DNA from: Phycisphaerae bacterium
GTDB taxonomy: Bacteria > Planctomycetota > Phycisphaerae > Sedimentisphaerales > Anaerobacaceae
Reading direction: 5' to 3'
DNA: 11,770 bases
Assembly: GCA_030609625.1 (NCBI GenBank)
Contig: JAUWBX010000015.1
Span: 1-11,770, forward strand
Under the pieces are notes generated by a model that searched no databases, was not told the DNA's origin, and saw only the letters and a program-made list of their open reading frames with translations. Shown one piece after another: positions 1-6,702 of this stretch. Position 1 is the stretch's first letter. Each line of letters starts with the position of its first letter. The position numbers and the translations under genes were made by a program.

Positions 1-108
1 CTACTGGTTGGTAGTCCGAGTTTTGCTGACACCGCCAGCCGAAGCCGCAGCCAGCCAAAAATGGAAGATAATTTATTTACAAGTCCTAACATTACACACA
101 GAATTCTT

Positions 109-113
109 GGAGG
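109..113 (+). promoter_or_regulatory. Shine-Dalgarno GGAGG deciding the hydrolase start
   Basis: A GGAGG core with a 7-nt spacer to the ATG at 121. The later in-frame ATGs (181, 220, 238) have no comparable site, although 220 or 238 would give a more typical signal peptide. The site therefore implies that the repeat-derived residues are translated. Confidence 0.7.
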
Positions 114-120
114 CAAAGCG

Positions 121-2289
121 ATGTTCAATGCGCATCGTGCGTGGCACGGGCTTCCAGCCCGTGGTGAAAACACGGCCAGGATGGCCGTGTCACTCTCAAA
201 AGGCGTTTCTCTTCGAAAGATGTTGCACTTTCACAAAATGATTTTTCTGGTTCTCGCGATGGTCGTCTGGCTCGACATGGGCCGCGTCCAGGCCGCATCC
301 ACTCCTCGCGACGCTTCGCTGGCGCCACTTAACCGATTTCCCCGGATGGTTCAGGAGTACTTCGTCGAACGTGTGCGTCGGGTCGAAGAGCGAGCGAACC
401 AGAGGCGGGCTGCTCTGAAGACTCGGGCCGATGCCGAAGCGTATGCCCGTAACGTTCGAGAGAAGATTCAGCGCTGCTTCGGACCCTGGCCCGAGAAAAC
501 TCCACTGAAGCCGCGGATTACAGGCATCGTTGACCGCGATGCCTACAAGATAGAAAAGGTTGTCTTCGAGAGTCGCCCTAACTTCCTCGTTACGGCCAAC
601 TTATATATACCGAAGGGCCGCAAGTTTCCACTTCCCGGTGTCGTAGGGACGTGCGGCCATTCATCCAATGGGAAAGCGAACGAGGCGTACCAATCTTTCG
701 CGCAGGGGCTGGCCCGGAAGGGTTATATCGTGCTGATTTACGACCCCATCGGACAAGGCGAGCGCCTGCAGTACCCAGACGAAGATTTGAAATCGAAGAT
801 TGGTGTCGGTGTTCGCGAGCATCTGTACGCCGGTAATCAGCAGTTTCTCGTAGGTGAGTTCTTCGGTTCCTGGCGGGCATGGGACGGCATCCGGGCGCTT
901 GACTACCTGCTGACGCGTAAAGATGTTGACCAAAAACAAATTGGCGTCACGGGTAACTCCGGCGGAGGAACCATGACTACCTGGCTTTGTGGTGTTGAAA
1001 ATCGCTGGACGATGGCCGCACCGAGCTGTTTCGTAATCACCTTCCGCCGCAACCTGGAAAACGAGCTTCCTGCCGACACTGAACAATGCCCGCCGCGAGC
1101 GTTGGCCTTTGGACTTGACCACGCCGATTTTCTCGCCGCGATGGTACCTAAGCCGGTTATTATTCTCGCAAAGGAAAAAGATTACTTTGACGCCCGCGGC
1201 GCCGAAGAGGCCTTCCAAAGGCTTAAGCATCTATACGGATTATTCGGGGCTGAGAGTAACATCGGACTTTTCATTGGGCCTGCCTATCACGGCTACTCCC
1301 GGGAAAACCGCGAGGCCATGTATCGCTGGTTCAATCGCGCCACCGGCGTCTCAGATAGCACGATTGAGCCGGAGCTGATTATCGAAAAGGACGAGACACT
1401 TTGGTGTACACCACGAGGCCAGGTTTCCCAGATGAATTCACGGCCAATCTATTCGTTTACGAAGGCGAAGTCGCAGGTCTTGGCAAAGGAACGGCCCGGT
1501 AATCTTGCTGCCTCAGAGCTCAAGAAGCGTATCGTGAAAATGCTGCGGCTGCAAGCATTGTCTGGGTTACAAGCTATTGAGCCAATGCCTGAATACCGCA
1601 TTCTGCGTAATTGGCGTTCCCGCGGGTATCCCAAGCGGTACTGGGCCGCTTATGTCGTGCAGACGGAACCCGGGATTCACGCTATTGTGTACCGCCTTTC
1701 CGACGACCGGCTGATGTCGCGCCCACCCAAAGGGCACAAGCGGGCCATACTGTACATCGCGCACCAATCGAGTGACGCTGAGCTGCGTGCCGAGCCGATG
1801 CTCTCTGAGCTGCTCAAAGCCGAACCGGATTTGCCTTTTTACACCTGCGATGTGCGAGGCATCGGAGAATCGCAGCCGAACACATGTAACCAAAACTCGT
1901 TCCTTGATGCCTATGGCAGTGATTACTTTTATGCTATTCACTCCATCATGCTCGACAGGCCATACCTCGGGCAAAAGACCCACGACGTCATGCGGGTGCT
2001 TGACTGGCTCAGGGGCCATGGTCACGAAGAGGTGCACCTGGTTGGTAAGGGATGGGGCGCTCTGCCTGCGACGTTTGCGGCGGTCTTGTCCGACCGCGTC
2101 AAGCAGGTTACACTGAAAAACGCCCTGACTTCGTACCGTGACATTGCCGAGTCGGAAACCTACGCGTGGCCGCTTTCTTCACTTCTGCCAAATGTTCTCA
2201 AGACATTCGACCTGCCCGATTGCTACAGGGTTTTGCAGAAAAAGGAGCTGCGGCTGATCGAACCCTGGGGAGCAAACGCTAAACCTTAA
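121..2289 (+). CDS. Exported esterase-like alpha/beta hydrolase with a degenerate second hydrolase half
   Basis: 722 residues from the ATG at 121. That start is chosen because GGAGG at 109-113 lies 7 nt ahead of it; the frame is open to the left edge, so an upstream start is not formally excluded. Residues 40-58 form a hydrophobic signal segment ending VQA-AS, preceded by an unusually long 39-residue N-region that contains a translated palindromic repeat. The first hydrolase half has YDPIGQGERL, the nucleophile elbow GNSGGG (Ser280), an acid candidate in KDYFD (Asp354 or Asp357) and His390 in GPAYHGYSREN. This layout resembles the acetyl-xylan-esterase / prolyl-oligopeptidase-like hydrolases common in Planctomycetes. 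The second half (about 530-722) has a hydrolase-like DVRGIGES segment, but the elbow reads GKGWG (642-646), with Gly where Ser is expected, so it is probably non-catalytic. Substrate unknown; an acyl ester on a polysaccharide is a guess. It converges on the sulfatases. Confidence 0.8.
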   Translation: MFNAHRAWHGLPARGENTARMAVSLSKGVSLRKMLHFHKMIFLVLAMVVWLDMGRVQAASTPRDASLAPLNRFPRMVQEYFVERVRRVEERANQRRAALKTRADAEAYARNVREKIQRCFGPWPEKTPLKPRITGIVDRDAYKIEKVVFESRPNFLVTANLYIPKGRKFPLPGVVGTCGHSSNGKANEAYQSFAQGLARKGYIVLIYDPIGQGERLQYPDEDLKSKIGVGVREHLYAGNQQFLVGEFFGSWRAWDGIRALDYLLTRKDVDQKQIGVTGNSGGGTMTTWLCGVENRWTMAAPSCFVITFRRNLENELPADTEQCPPRALAFGLDHADFLAAMVPKPVIILAKEKDYFDARGAEEAFQRLKHLYGLFGAESNIGLFIGPAYHGYSRENREAMYRWFNRATGVSDSTIEPELIIEKDETLWCTPRGQVSQMNSRPIYSFTKAKSQVLAKERPGNLAASELKKRIVKMLRLQALSGLQAIEPMPEYRILRNWRSRGYPKRYWAAYVVQTEPGIHAIVYRLSDDRLMSRPPKGHKRAILYIAHQSSDAELRAEPMLSELLKAEPDLPFYTCDVRGIGESQPNTCNQNSFLDAYGSDYFYAIHSIMLDRPYLGQKTHDVMRVLDWLRGHGHEEVHLVGKGWGALPATFAAVLSDRVKQVTLKNALTSYRDIAESETYAWPLSSLLPNVLKTFDLPDCYRVLQKKELRLIEPWGANAKP
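145..190. repeat. Dispersed double-hairpin repeat inside the hydrolase N-terminus
   Basis: Two adjacent perfect palindromes: CACGGGC-TTCCA-GCCCGTG (145-163, 7-bp stem) and ACACGGCCA-GGA-TGGCCGTGT (170-190, 9-bp stem). The translated form (WHGLPAR... on one strand, GLEARA on the other) is one I associate with a repeat scattered through planctomycete genomes. Here it is read in frame as residues 9-23 of the hydrolase, between the Shine-Dalgarno and the signal peptide. Confidence 0.75.
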
Positions 2290-2348
2290 CCAACGTCAAA
2301 CCTTTGGCCGACAACGCAGGCATCGGGCCTCCCTTGGGGATAGAGCGG

Positions 2349-2368
2349 GTTATTCGGATAGGCTCTTA
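2349..2368. repeat. 20-bp direct repeat, copy 1, at the sulfatase stop codon
   Basis: The sequence gttattcggataggctctta is identical to 5787-5806. In this copy the last three bases are the TAA stop of the - strand sulfatase gene. Together the two copies bracket both sulfatase genes in the same orientation. Confidence 0.85.
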
Positions 2369-3940
2369 TCCTTTACCGGTACACTTCGCCCACCAGTCTT
2401 CCCACATACCAGTCATTTCTTTGACCTTCTGTGGATATTGCCCAGCCAGGTTATTCAATTCTGTTCTGTCTTTCTCAAGGTCGTAGAGTTCCCAGTCGGC
2501 CTGGCCGTACCGGACAAGTTTCCACTTGCCTGTCCGAACGGCTTTCGCTCTGCTGAATTGCCAGTACAGCACATCGTGCCCCTGCCTTTGTTTTCCTCGG
2601 AAGATTGGCAGCAGTGATTTGCCCGCCAGCGGCTTGAGTTTTCTGCCATTGATTTGCTCAGGATAAACTGAGCCGGTCATTTCTATAAACGTCGGAAGGA
2701 CGTCAATTATATGTCCCACCTGGTTGGTTATGGTTCCCGGTTTGATAACGCCCGGCCAGGAAGCTATGAAAGGAGTACAGGCGCCTCCCTCATAGTCGGT
2801 GGACTTGTATTTCCTGTATGGCGCATTGCTGGCATTGGCCCAGGCCGGGCCGAGCGCGCGATAGCCCTCAACAGGTCCGGGTGGAATACCGGGCGTTGTA
2901 TCGGGCGTTTCGGGGCAGCCGCCGTTGTCGGCAAGGAACAGCACAAGCGTATTTTCCCATTCGCCGAGCGTTTTTATTTTTGCCAACACCTTACCTATTC
3001 CCTGGTCCATTCTGTCCACCATCGCGGCATACACCGCCATTTTCAAATCGGCCTGGTCCTTTTCCGAGTCACTGAGCGAATCCCAGCTCTCAACGCGCTC
3101 ATCCCGTGGCGATAGCTTATATTTCGCATCGAGCATGCCCATCTCTATCTGGCGCTTGTAGCGCTGTCGGCGGAGCTTGTCCCAGCCGATTTTGTATTTC
3201 CCGCGGTACTTGGCAATATCGTTCGGCCAGGCGTGCAGCGGATAATGTGGCGCGGTATAAGGCAGATAAAGCAGAAACGGTTTGTTCTCGTTCTTGTATT
3301 CTTCCAGCCGTTCAATCGCATAATCCGTGAAGGCGTCAGTAGTGTAGAAGTTTTTGTCGTCAGGGACGTATCCCATAATCTCTTTGCCCTCGATGGCCCA
3401 GCGGCGTGGTGTCGGCCTTTTTCGGCCGGGTTCTCTTTCTCCCGGTCTGGCCACGGTTCCGGGGTTCCAGTAATTACAGCACCCGTCTGCCAGGCCGTAA
3501 TACCGGTCGAACCCACGGCTGGTGGGCAGTGGTCTTTGATGCCACTTACCGGAGATAATTGTTCGGTAACCGGCAGCGCCTAAAACCTCGGCAAAGGTGG
3601 CGCCATGCTCCATGTCTTTGACCCCGACGGCATGTTCATATTGGCCGGTCAGAAGGGACGCACGTGTCGGACTGCACTTGGCAGAATTATAAAACTGTGT
3701 AAACCGAACTCCGCCTGCTGCTAATCCATCGAGATTCGGCGTCTTGATTTCTCCACCGAAACAGCCGATATCGGAGTATCCCAAATCATCAGCCATAATA
3801 AGGACAATATTTGGCTTTTTAGCAGAGCGATGAGAGTCTTTCCGCGATACAGCTTTCAGGCATCCGGGTAAAGCCACGGACGCAGTCCCCAGCCCTAAGA
3901 TTTTCAGAAAATCACGTCTTGTCTGATTGACTTTATTCAT
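2366..3940 (-). CDS. Tat-exported sulfatase, arylsulfatase-type (S1_4-like)
   Basis: 524 residues. The start is supported by AAGGAG 6 nt upstream of the ATG. The N-terminus carries a twin-arginine motif (TRRDFLK, Arg8-Arg9) and ends in ALPGC (Cys27), so it may be a Tat-exported lipoprotein. Type I sulfatase hallmarks: the Asp pair of MADD (51-52), the formylglycine site Cys89-Ser-Pro-Thr-Arg in YNSAKCSPTRASLLTG, GKWH (Lys132, His134), APHYP (His232), and the metal-binding ADNGG (Asp338, Asn339). The YNSAKCSPTR context, APHYPLHA and the inserted NDIAKYRGKY...GWDKLR region look like the SulfAtlas S1_4 group; this is by memory, not a search. It hydrolyses a sulfate ester, probably on a carbohydrate, outside the cytoplasm, and needs a formylglycine-generating or anSME enzyme not seen here. 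It is the downstream gene of a pair, 39 bp after its partner. The stop codon lies in a 20-bp repeat, so the C-terminus may be slightly trimmed. Confidence 0.9.
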   Translation of the reverse strand: MNKVNQTRRDFLKILGLGTASVALPGCLKAVSRKDSHRSAKKPNIVLIMADDLGYSDIGCFGGEIKTPNLDGLAAGGVRFTQFYNSAKCSPTRASLLTGQYEHAVGVKDMEHGATFAEVLGAAGYRTIISGKWHQRPLPTSRGFDRYYGLADGCCNYWNPGTVARPGEREPGRKRPTPRRWAIEGKEIMGYVPDDKNFYTTDAFTDYAIERLEEYKNENKPFLLYLPYTAPHYPLHAWPNDIAKYRGKYKIGWDKLRRQRYKRQIEMGMLDAKYKLSPRDERVESWDSLSDSEKDQADLKMAVYAAMVDRMDQGIGKVLAKIKTLGEWENTLVLFLADNGGCPETPDTTPGIPPGPVEGYRALGPAWANASNAPYRKYKSTDYEGGACTPFIASWPGVIKPGTITNQVGHIIDVLPTFIEMTGSVYPEQINGRKLKPLAGKSLLPIFRGKQRQGHDVLYWQFSRAKAVRTGKWKLVRYGQADWELYDLEKDRTELNNLAGQYPQKVKEMTGMWEDWWAKCTGKG

Positions 3941-3952
3941 ATTGTTCTCCTT
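3791..3952 (-). repeat. 162-bp leader block shared by the two sulfatase genes, copy 1
   Basis: This block holds the RBS, Tat leader, linker and first catalytic motif of the sulfatase ending at 2366. By eye it aligns without gaps to 5258-5419, with about 13 mismatches in 162 positions; seven of those cluster in the hydrophobic part of the leader. Similarity drops sharply on the inner side after the MADDLG codons. Confidence 0.85.
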
Positions 3953-3979
3953 ATTTGTTCAGCCGACGATTAGACACCA

Positions 3980-5407
3980 TCAATCTGGATGGCCCCAGGC
4001 CTTGGGGACCTTAAAATCTTTTGGCATTCGGTTTGGTGGAATATTGGGCTTAACCGCCTCTGCGGCATACTGCTCAAGTCGGCGCTTGAGTTCCTGGAAC
4101 TTCTGCGGATACTTGTCAGCCAGATTGTTCTTCTCGTATGGGTCCTCTGAGAGATTGAAAAGCTCAAAGACTTTTTGTTCGACAGTGCCCCCGGCGTTGT
4201 TGGCCCCGATACTGCCATTGTACAACAGCTTCCAATCACCGCAGCGAATTGCTCCGGTAGCAGGTGTAACGTTAAGAAGTATCTCTTCGTGGGGTGAGGG
4301 CTTCCCCTCGGCAATCGTGCCCCAGGCGTCCCTGCCGTCAATTGGCAATGTCTGTTCGAGCTTAGCCCCGGCAAGCTTAAGCAGTGTTGGATACATATCA
4401 ACTATATGAAGCGGCTCTTTTACGATAGCCCCGGCCTTAACCACACCCGGCCACACTGCAACTGCTGGCACACGCACCCCTCCTTCATATAACTGGGCCT
4501 TCTGTCCACGTAAAAGTCCGTTATCAGCCACACCGCCCACGCCCCCGTTATCTGAACAGAAAATGATTAGGGTATTACGCTTCAACCGGCGCTCTTGTAG
4601 AGCCTGGACTATTCGGCCAATCGCATCATCCATACACGTAACCATAGCGGCATATATGCGCCGTCTTTTGCTCTTTATATGTTTGTACATATCGATATAA
4701 GGTTGCGGAGCCTGAAATGGCGAGTGTACAGCGTTGAAAGGTACATACAGAAACAGTGGGCCGGAAACATCGTGCTGTGCAATCAGACGTACTGACTCAT
4801 CGGCAATCAGGTCGGTCGCGTATCCTTCTTCTCGCAAAGGCTCATCATTGCGGTGCCAGTCTAATCCACCATCACGAATATGGGTAAAGTAATCGAGTGC
4901 ACCGTTATAGTGGCCGTACTGATGGTCAAAACCGCGGGAAGTAGGCAGGTATTGCGGGCTTAGGTGGCCCAGATGCCACTTGCCACAGATAGCCGTGGTA
5001 TAGCCGGCTTCCTTAAGTGCCTGTGCCAAAGTGCGCTCCTGCAACGGCAGCCCATGCCGGGCCCATGGTCGAACAACTCCGACCTGCAGTCCATAGCGAA
5101 TAGGATATCGACCTGTCATAAGACTTGAGCGGGTCGGCGAGCACACAGGCTGAACATAGAATTGTTCAAGTCTTGTCCCTTCAAAAGCCAGCTTGTCGAT
5201 GTTAGGAGTCTTGATATCACCACCATGATAGCCAACATCTTTGAAGCCTAAGTCGTCAGCCATAATAAAGACAATATTTGGCTTTTTGGCAGATCGATGA
5301 GAGTCTTTCCGCGATACAGCTTTCGAGCATCCGGGTAAAACTAACGATGCAGCACCCAGCCCTAAGATTTTCAGAAAATCACGTCTTGTCTGATTGACTT
5401 TATTCAT
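3980..5407 (-). CDS. Tat-exported sulfatase, arylsulfatase-B-like
   Basis: 475 residues from the ATG at 5407, which has AAGGAG 6 nt upstream; an in-frame ATG at 5458 would put a cysteine-rich tail ahead of the Tat leader and is rejected. The leader (TRRDFLK, then VLPGC with Cys27) suggests a Tat-exported lipoprotein. Catalytic features: MADD (51-52), formylglycine Cys89 in QPVCSPTRSSLMTGRYPIRYG, GKWHLGH (Lys143, His145), AVHSP (His228), SDNGG (Asp286, Asn287) and GQKAQLYEGG (Lys303). The QPVCSPTRS...GRYPIRYGLQ block is characteristic of relatives of arylsulfatase B, which in animals removes the 4-sulfate of N-acetylgalactosamine. The bacterial family has other substrates too, so specificity is unproven. 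It is first of the two-gene sulfatase unit. The first ~50 codons are almost the same DNA as in its neighbour, although the rest is clearly of another subfamily. Confidence 0.9.
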   Translation of the reverse strand: MNKVNQTRRDFLKILGLGAASLVLPGCSKAVSRKDSHRSAKKPNIVFIMADDLGFKDVGYHGGDIKTPNIDKLAFEGTRLEQFYVQPVCSPTRSSLMTGRYPIRYGLQVGVVRPWARHGLPLQERTLAQALKEAGYTTAICGKWHLGHLSPQYLPTSRGFDHQYGHYNGALDYFTHIRDGGLDWHRNDEPLREEGYATDLIADESVRLIAQHDVSGPLFLYVPFNAVHSPFQAPQPYIDMYKHIKSKRRRIYAAMVTCMDDAIGRIVQALQERRLKRNTLIIFCSDNGGVGGVADNGLLRGQKAQLYEGGVRVPAVAVWPGVVKAGAIVKEPLHIVDMYPTLLKLAGAKLEQTLPIDGRDAWGTIAEGKPSPHEEILLNVTPATGAIRCGDWKLLYNGSIGANNAGGTVEQKVFELFNLSEDPYEKNNLADKYPQKFQELKRRLEQYAAEAVKPNIPPNRMPKDFKVPKAWGHPD

Positions 5408-5419
5408 ACTGTTCTCCTT
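5258..5419 (-). repeat. 162-bp leader block shared by the two sulfatase genes, copy 2
   Basis: The counterpart of 3791-3952. It spans the RBS and codons 1-50 of the arylsulfatase-B-like gene. Upstream of the RBS the two copies diverge at once, so the shared unit starts at the Shine-Dalgarno and ends at the first metal-binding motif. Confidence 0.85.
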
Positions 5420-5469
5420 GCACAAACAGTTGTAACGACAGCTCAATAGGCTGAACATTCCTAAAATGT

Positions 5470-5541
5470 AAAGTGCCTAAAGTTATTTGTTTTCTTCACT
5501 TTAGTTCACTTTAGTTCACTTTAGCTCACTTTAGGCACTTT
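5470..5541. repeat. ACTTTAG-type inverted repeat, copy 1
   Basis: A 72-bp element. A left arm AAAGTGCCTAAAGT (5470-5483) is perfectly complementary to the right arm ACTTTAGGCACTTT (5528-5541). Between them lie a T-rich spacer and three tandem 10-bp units, ACTTTAG(T/C)TC (5498-5527). A second element with the same left half starts at 6361. Confidence 0.9.
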
Positions 5542-5582
5542 CCTGATAACCAGTTGTAACTATTATTTTGAAAGGGATGGCC

Positions 5583-5666
5583 ATGAACAGAAGATTATCA
5601 AAAAAACAAAAGTGGTTCAAGGAAATTGTACTGACCGAAGAAGATGAACTTTATGTCGCATTATAA
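5583..5666 (+). pseudogene. 27-codon relic resembling an IS110-family transposase N-terminus
   Basis: A short frame, MNRRLSKKQKWFKE then IVLTEEDELYVAL and a stop, behind a weak RBS-like GAAAGGGA. The basic start followed by a TEEDELYV-(A/G)-(L/I) strand looks like the lead-in to the first catalytic Asp of IS110-type (DEDD) transposases, where a DVHK-like motif would follow. Here the frame stops just before that Asp, and a dispersed repeat begins a few bases later. The identification is from memory of the family and covers only 27 residues. It could also be an unrelated small peptide. Confidence 0.4.
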
Positions 5667-5678
5667 CCCTTCATCCTT

Positions 5679-5772
5679 TGTCATTCTGAGGCGAAGCCGA
5701 AGAATCTGGCTAACGAAGAGTCCCGATGTATCGGGGTTCAGACCTGTCCTTGAGCAAAGCGAAGGAATGACA
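5679..5772. repeat. TGTCATTC...GAATGACA dispersed repeat
   Basis: Terminal inverted repeats TGTCATTC (5679-5686) and GAATGACA (5765-5772) enclose GCGAAGCCGAAG- and GAGCAAAGCGAAGG-type segments and an inner palindrome CCCGATGTATCGGG (5722-5735). This is the familiar 'gtcattctgagcgaagcgaagaat' type of intergenic repeat found in many bacterial genomes. No coding function is seen. Confidence 0.7.
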
Positions 5773-5786
5773 GGCGAGAGCAAATA

Positions 5787-5806
5787 GTTATTCGGATAGG
5801 CTCTTA
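5787..5806. repeat. 20-bp direct repeat, copy 2
   Basis: Exact match to 2349-2368, same orientation, about 3.4 kb away. It lies 14 bp after the TGTCATTC repeat and is not next to a stop codon here. Confidence 0.85.
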
Positions 5807-5836
5807 GTGAGTGGTGAGCAGGTCAGGTTTAATTAA

Positions 5837-5983
5837 CCAATTAACTATTTAACCAGGCCGGTAGCCGTCCTATGCCATGACGGCTGCCACGTTATCGCTG
5901 AATACGACGGCAATAACAACCTCTCGCGCAAATACGTCTATTGTGCCGGATGGAACGTTTCTGCTTGTGAGGTCAGTGGATGA
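5837..5983 (+). pseudogene. RHS/YD-repeat protein relic
   Basis: One frame, closed by TAA on the left (5834-5836) and TGA on the right (5981-5983), contains CHDGCHVIAEYDGNNNLSRK followed by YVYCAG. This is the hallmark core of RHS-repeat proteins (family form: Y-DG-x-VIAEYDGNNNLLRKYVYGPGIDE). The conserved GPG after YVY has become CAG, and no flanking YD repeats or start codon are present. It is therefore a decayed fragment of about 30 recognisable codons. Its right end overlaps, antisense, the last codons of the small lipoprotein gene. I am confident of the motif and less so of its exact limits. Confidence 0.7.
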
Positions 5984-6162
5984 GCAAATAAATCATGCCG
6001 AAGTCGAAGTTGTTGCTTGGCTATGCTCCCCAGTCTAAGGTGTTCTGCTTCATTGTCAGCCGCAACTGGGTCATGGCATCCCAGAAGTGTAACAGCTAAG
6101 AACATCGCCATTATCAGTGTCAACAATTTTCGCATTATCGAATTATCATGACTTTTCACCAT
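5938..6162 (-). CDS. Small putative lipoprotein
   Basis: 74 residues. The ATG at 6162 has AGGAGA a few bases upstream, whereas the internal ATG at 6135 (MRKLLTLIM...) has no RBS, so the longer form is preferred. A basic start and hydrophobic stretch lead to VTLLGC, a plausible signal-peptidase-II lipobox with the lipidated Cys at residue 29. The mature part is only about 45 residues, rich in charged residues and Leu (DNEAEHLRLGSIAKQQLRL...), possibly one helix. I do not recognise a family. It sits alone among repeats and relics, and its 3' end overlaps the RHS relic antisense, so it may itself be a truncated remnant of a longer lipoprotein. Confidence 0.5.
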   Translation of the reverse strand: MVKSHDNSIMRKLLTLIMAMFLAVTLLGCHDPVAADNEAEHLRLGSIAKQQLRLRHDLFAHPLTSQAETFHPAQ

Positions 6163-6343
6163 TCTTCTCCTATCTCAAACACCGTGATTTATTTTGATTT
6201 CTGGCCAACAAGCTGTAGGCAGGAAAGCTTTACATATACAAAGCTGTACCGACCACCCCAGTAAATATAATTATACCCGATTGCTCAGAAAAGTCAAGAA
6301 AAAAATAACTCAAAAGGGGAGTAAAGTGAGTGGTGACTGTTAT
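6163..6343. other. AT-rich intergenic stretch
   Basis: Between the lipoprotein gene and the second ACTTTAG-type element. I see no ORF, RNA or strong promoter. Around 6321-6358, motifs such as GTAAAGTGAGT and AAGTGAACTAAAGT (6344-6357) look like inverted, isolated units of the neighbouring repeat. Confidence 0.5.
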
Positions 6344-6360
6344 AAGTGAACTAAAGTTTG

Positions 6361-6430
6361 AAGTGCCTAAAGTTATTTGTTTTCTTAACTTTAGCTCACT
6401 TTAGGCACTTTAGCTCACTTTAGGCACTTT
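6361..6430. repeat. ACTTTAG-type inverted repeat, copy 2
   Basis: The same 27-base left half as copy 1, apart from one base change near its end. The left arm AAGTGCCTAAAGT (6361-6373) can pair with either of two right arms ACTTTAGGCACTT (6398-6410 and 6417-6429). The number and order of internal ACTTTAG units differ from copy 1, as expected of slippage between tandem units. An inverted unit AAGTGAACTAAAGT precedes it at 6344-6357. Confidence 0.9.
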
Positions 6431-6481
6431 CTGATGACTTGTTTCCTGATGACCTGATACTCTGTCGTCGTTATAATTTAT

Positions 6482-6525
6482 TCGGACGTTCTGCTCTTGT
6501 TTCTCACATATACGTCCGATTTTTT
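6482..6525 (+). terminator. Possible hairpin terminator
   Basis: TCGGACGT (6482-6489) and ACGTCCGA (6512-6519) form a perfect 8-bp stem with a long 22-nt loop, followed on the + strand by six T residues. No + strand gene clearly needs it. For the leftward tRNA transcript the hairpin comes about 70 nt after the tRNA, without a good T tract. The long loop makes this tentative. Confidence 0.35.
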
Positions 6526-6587
6526 AAAAAATATCCGCTTGATAATATATAACCAGTTGGCAGCAGTTGGAATGGGGAAAAACCAAA

Positions 6588-6660
<73 letters not shown>

Positions 6661-6672
6661 GTAGGTCATTTG

Positions 6673-6702
6673 ATATTAACAGGTGCACATTCATCCTGTC
6701 AA
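6673..6702 (-). promoter_or_regulatory. Sigma70-type promoter of tRNA-Phe
   Basis: On the - strand, a perfect TTGACA (6697-6702) is followed after 18 nt by TAATAT (6673-6678), or after 17 nt by TTAATA. The -10 box ends about 12 nt before the mature tRNA 5' end, the right spacing for a short 5' leader. Confidence 0.65.

Noticed and set aside
1..241. Frame 2 open from the left edge to 241, possibly the end of an upstream gene
   Set aside because: It runs through the palindromic repeat and the hydrolase start and shows no recognisable protein motif; the left 60 bases are too few to judge.
3927..4409. 160-codon + strand frame antisense to the arylsulfatase-B-like gene
   Set aside because: A shadow of a gene with clear sulfatase motifs; its own translation has no recognisable domain.
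5408..5458. Upstream ATG at 5458 extending the sulfatase by 17 residues
   Set aside because: The extension would place a Cys-rich tail before the Tat leader, whereas the ATG at 5407 has the same RBS and leader as the neighbouring sulfatase.
5470..6430. Repeats around 5470-5541 and 6361-6430 as a CRISPR array
   Set aside because: The 10-bp ACTTTAG units are tandem without unique spacers of constant length, and no cas genes are present.
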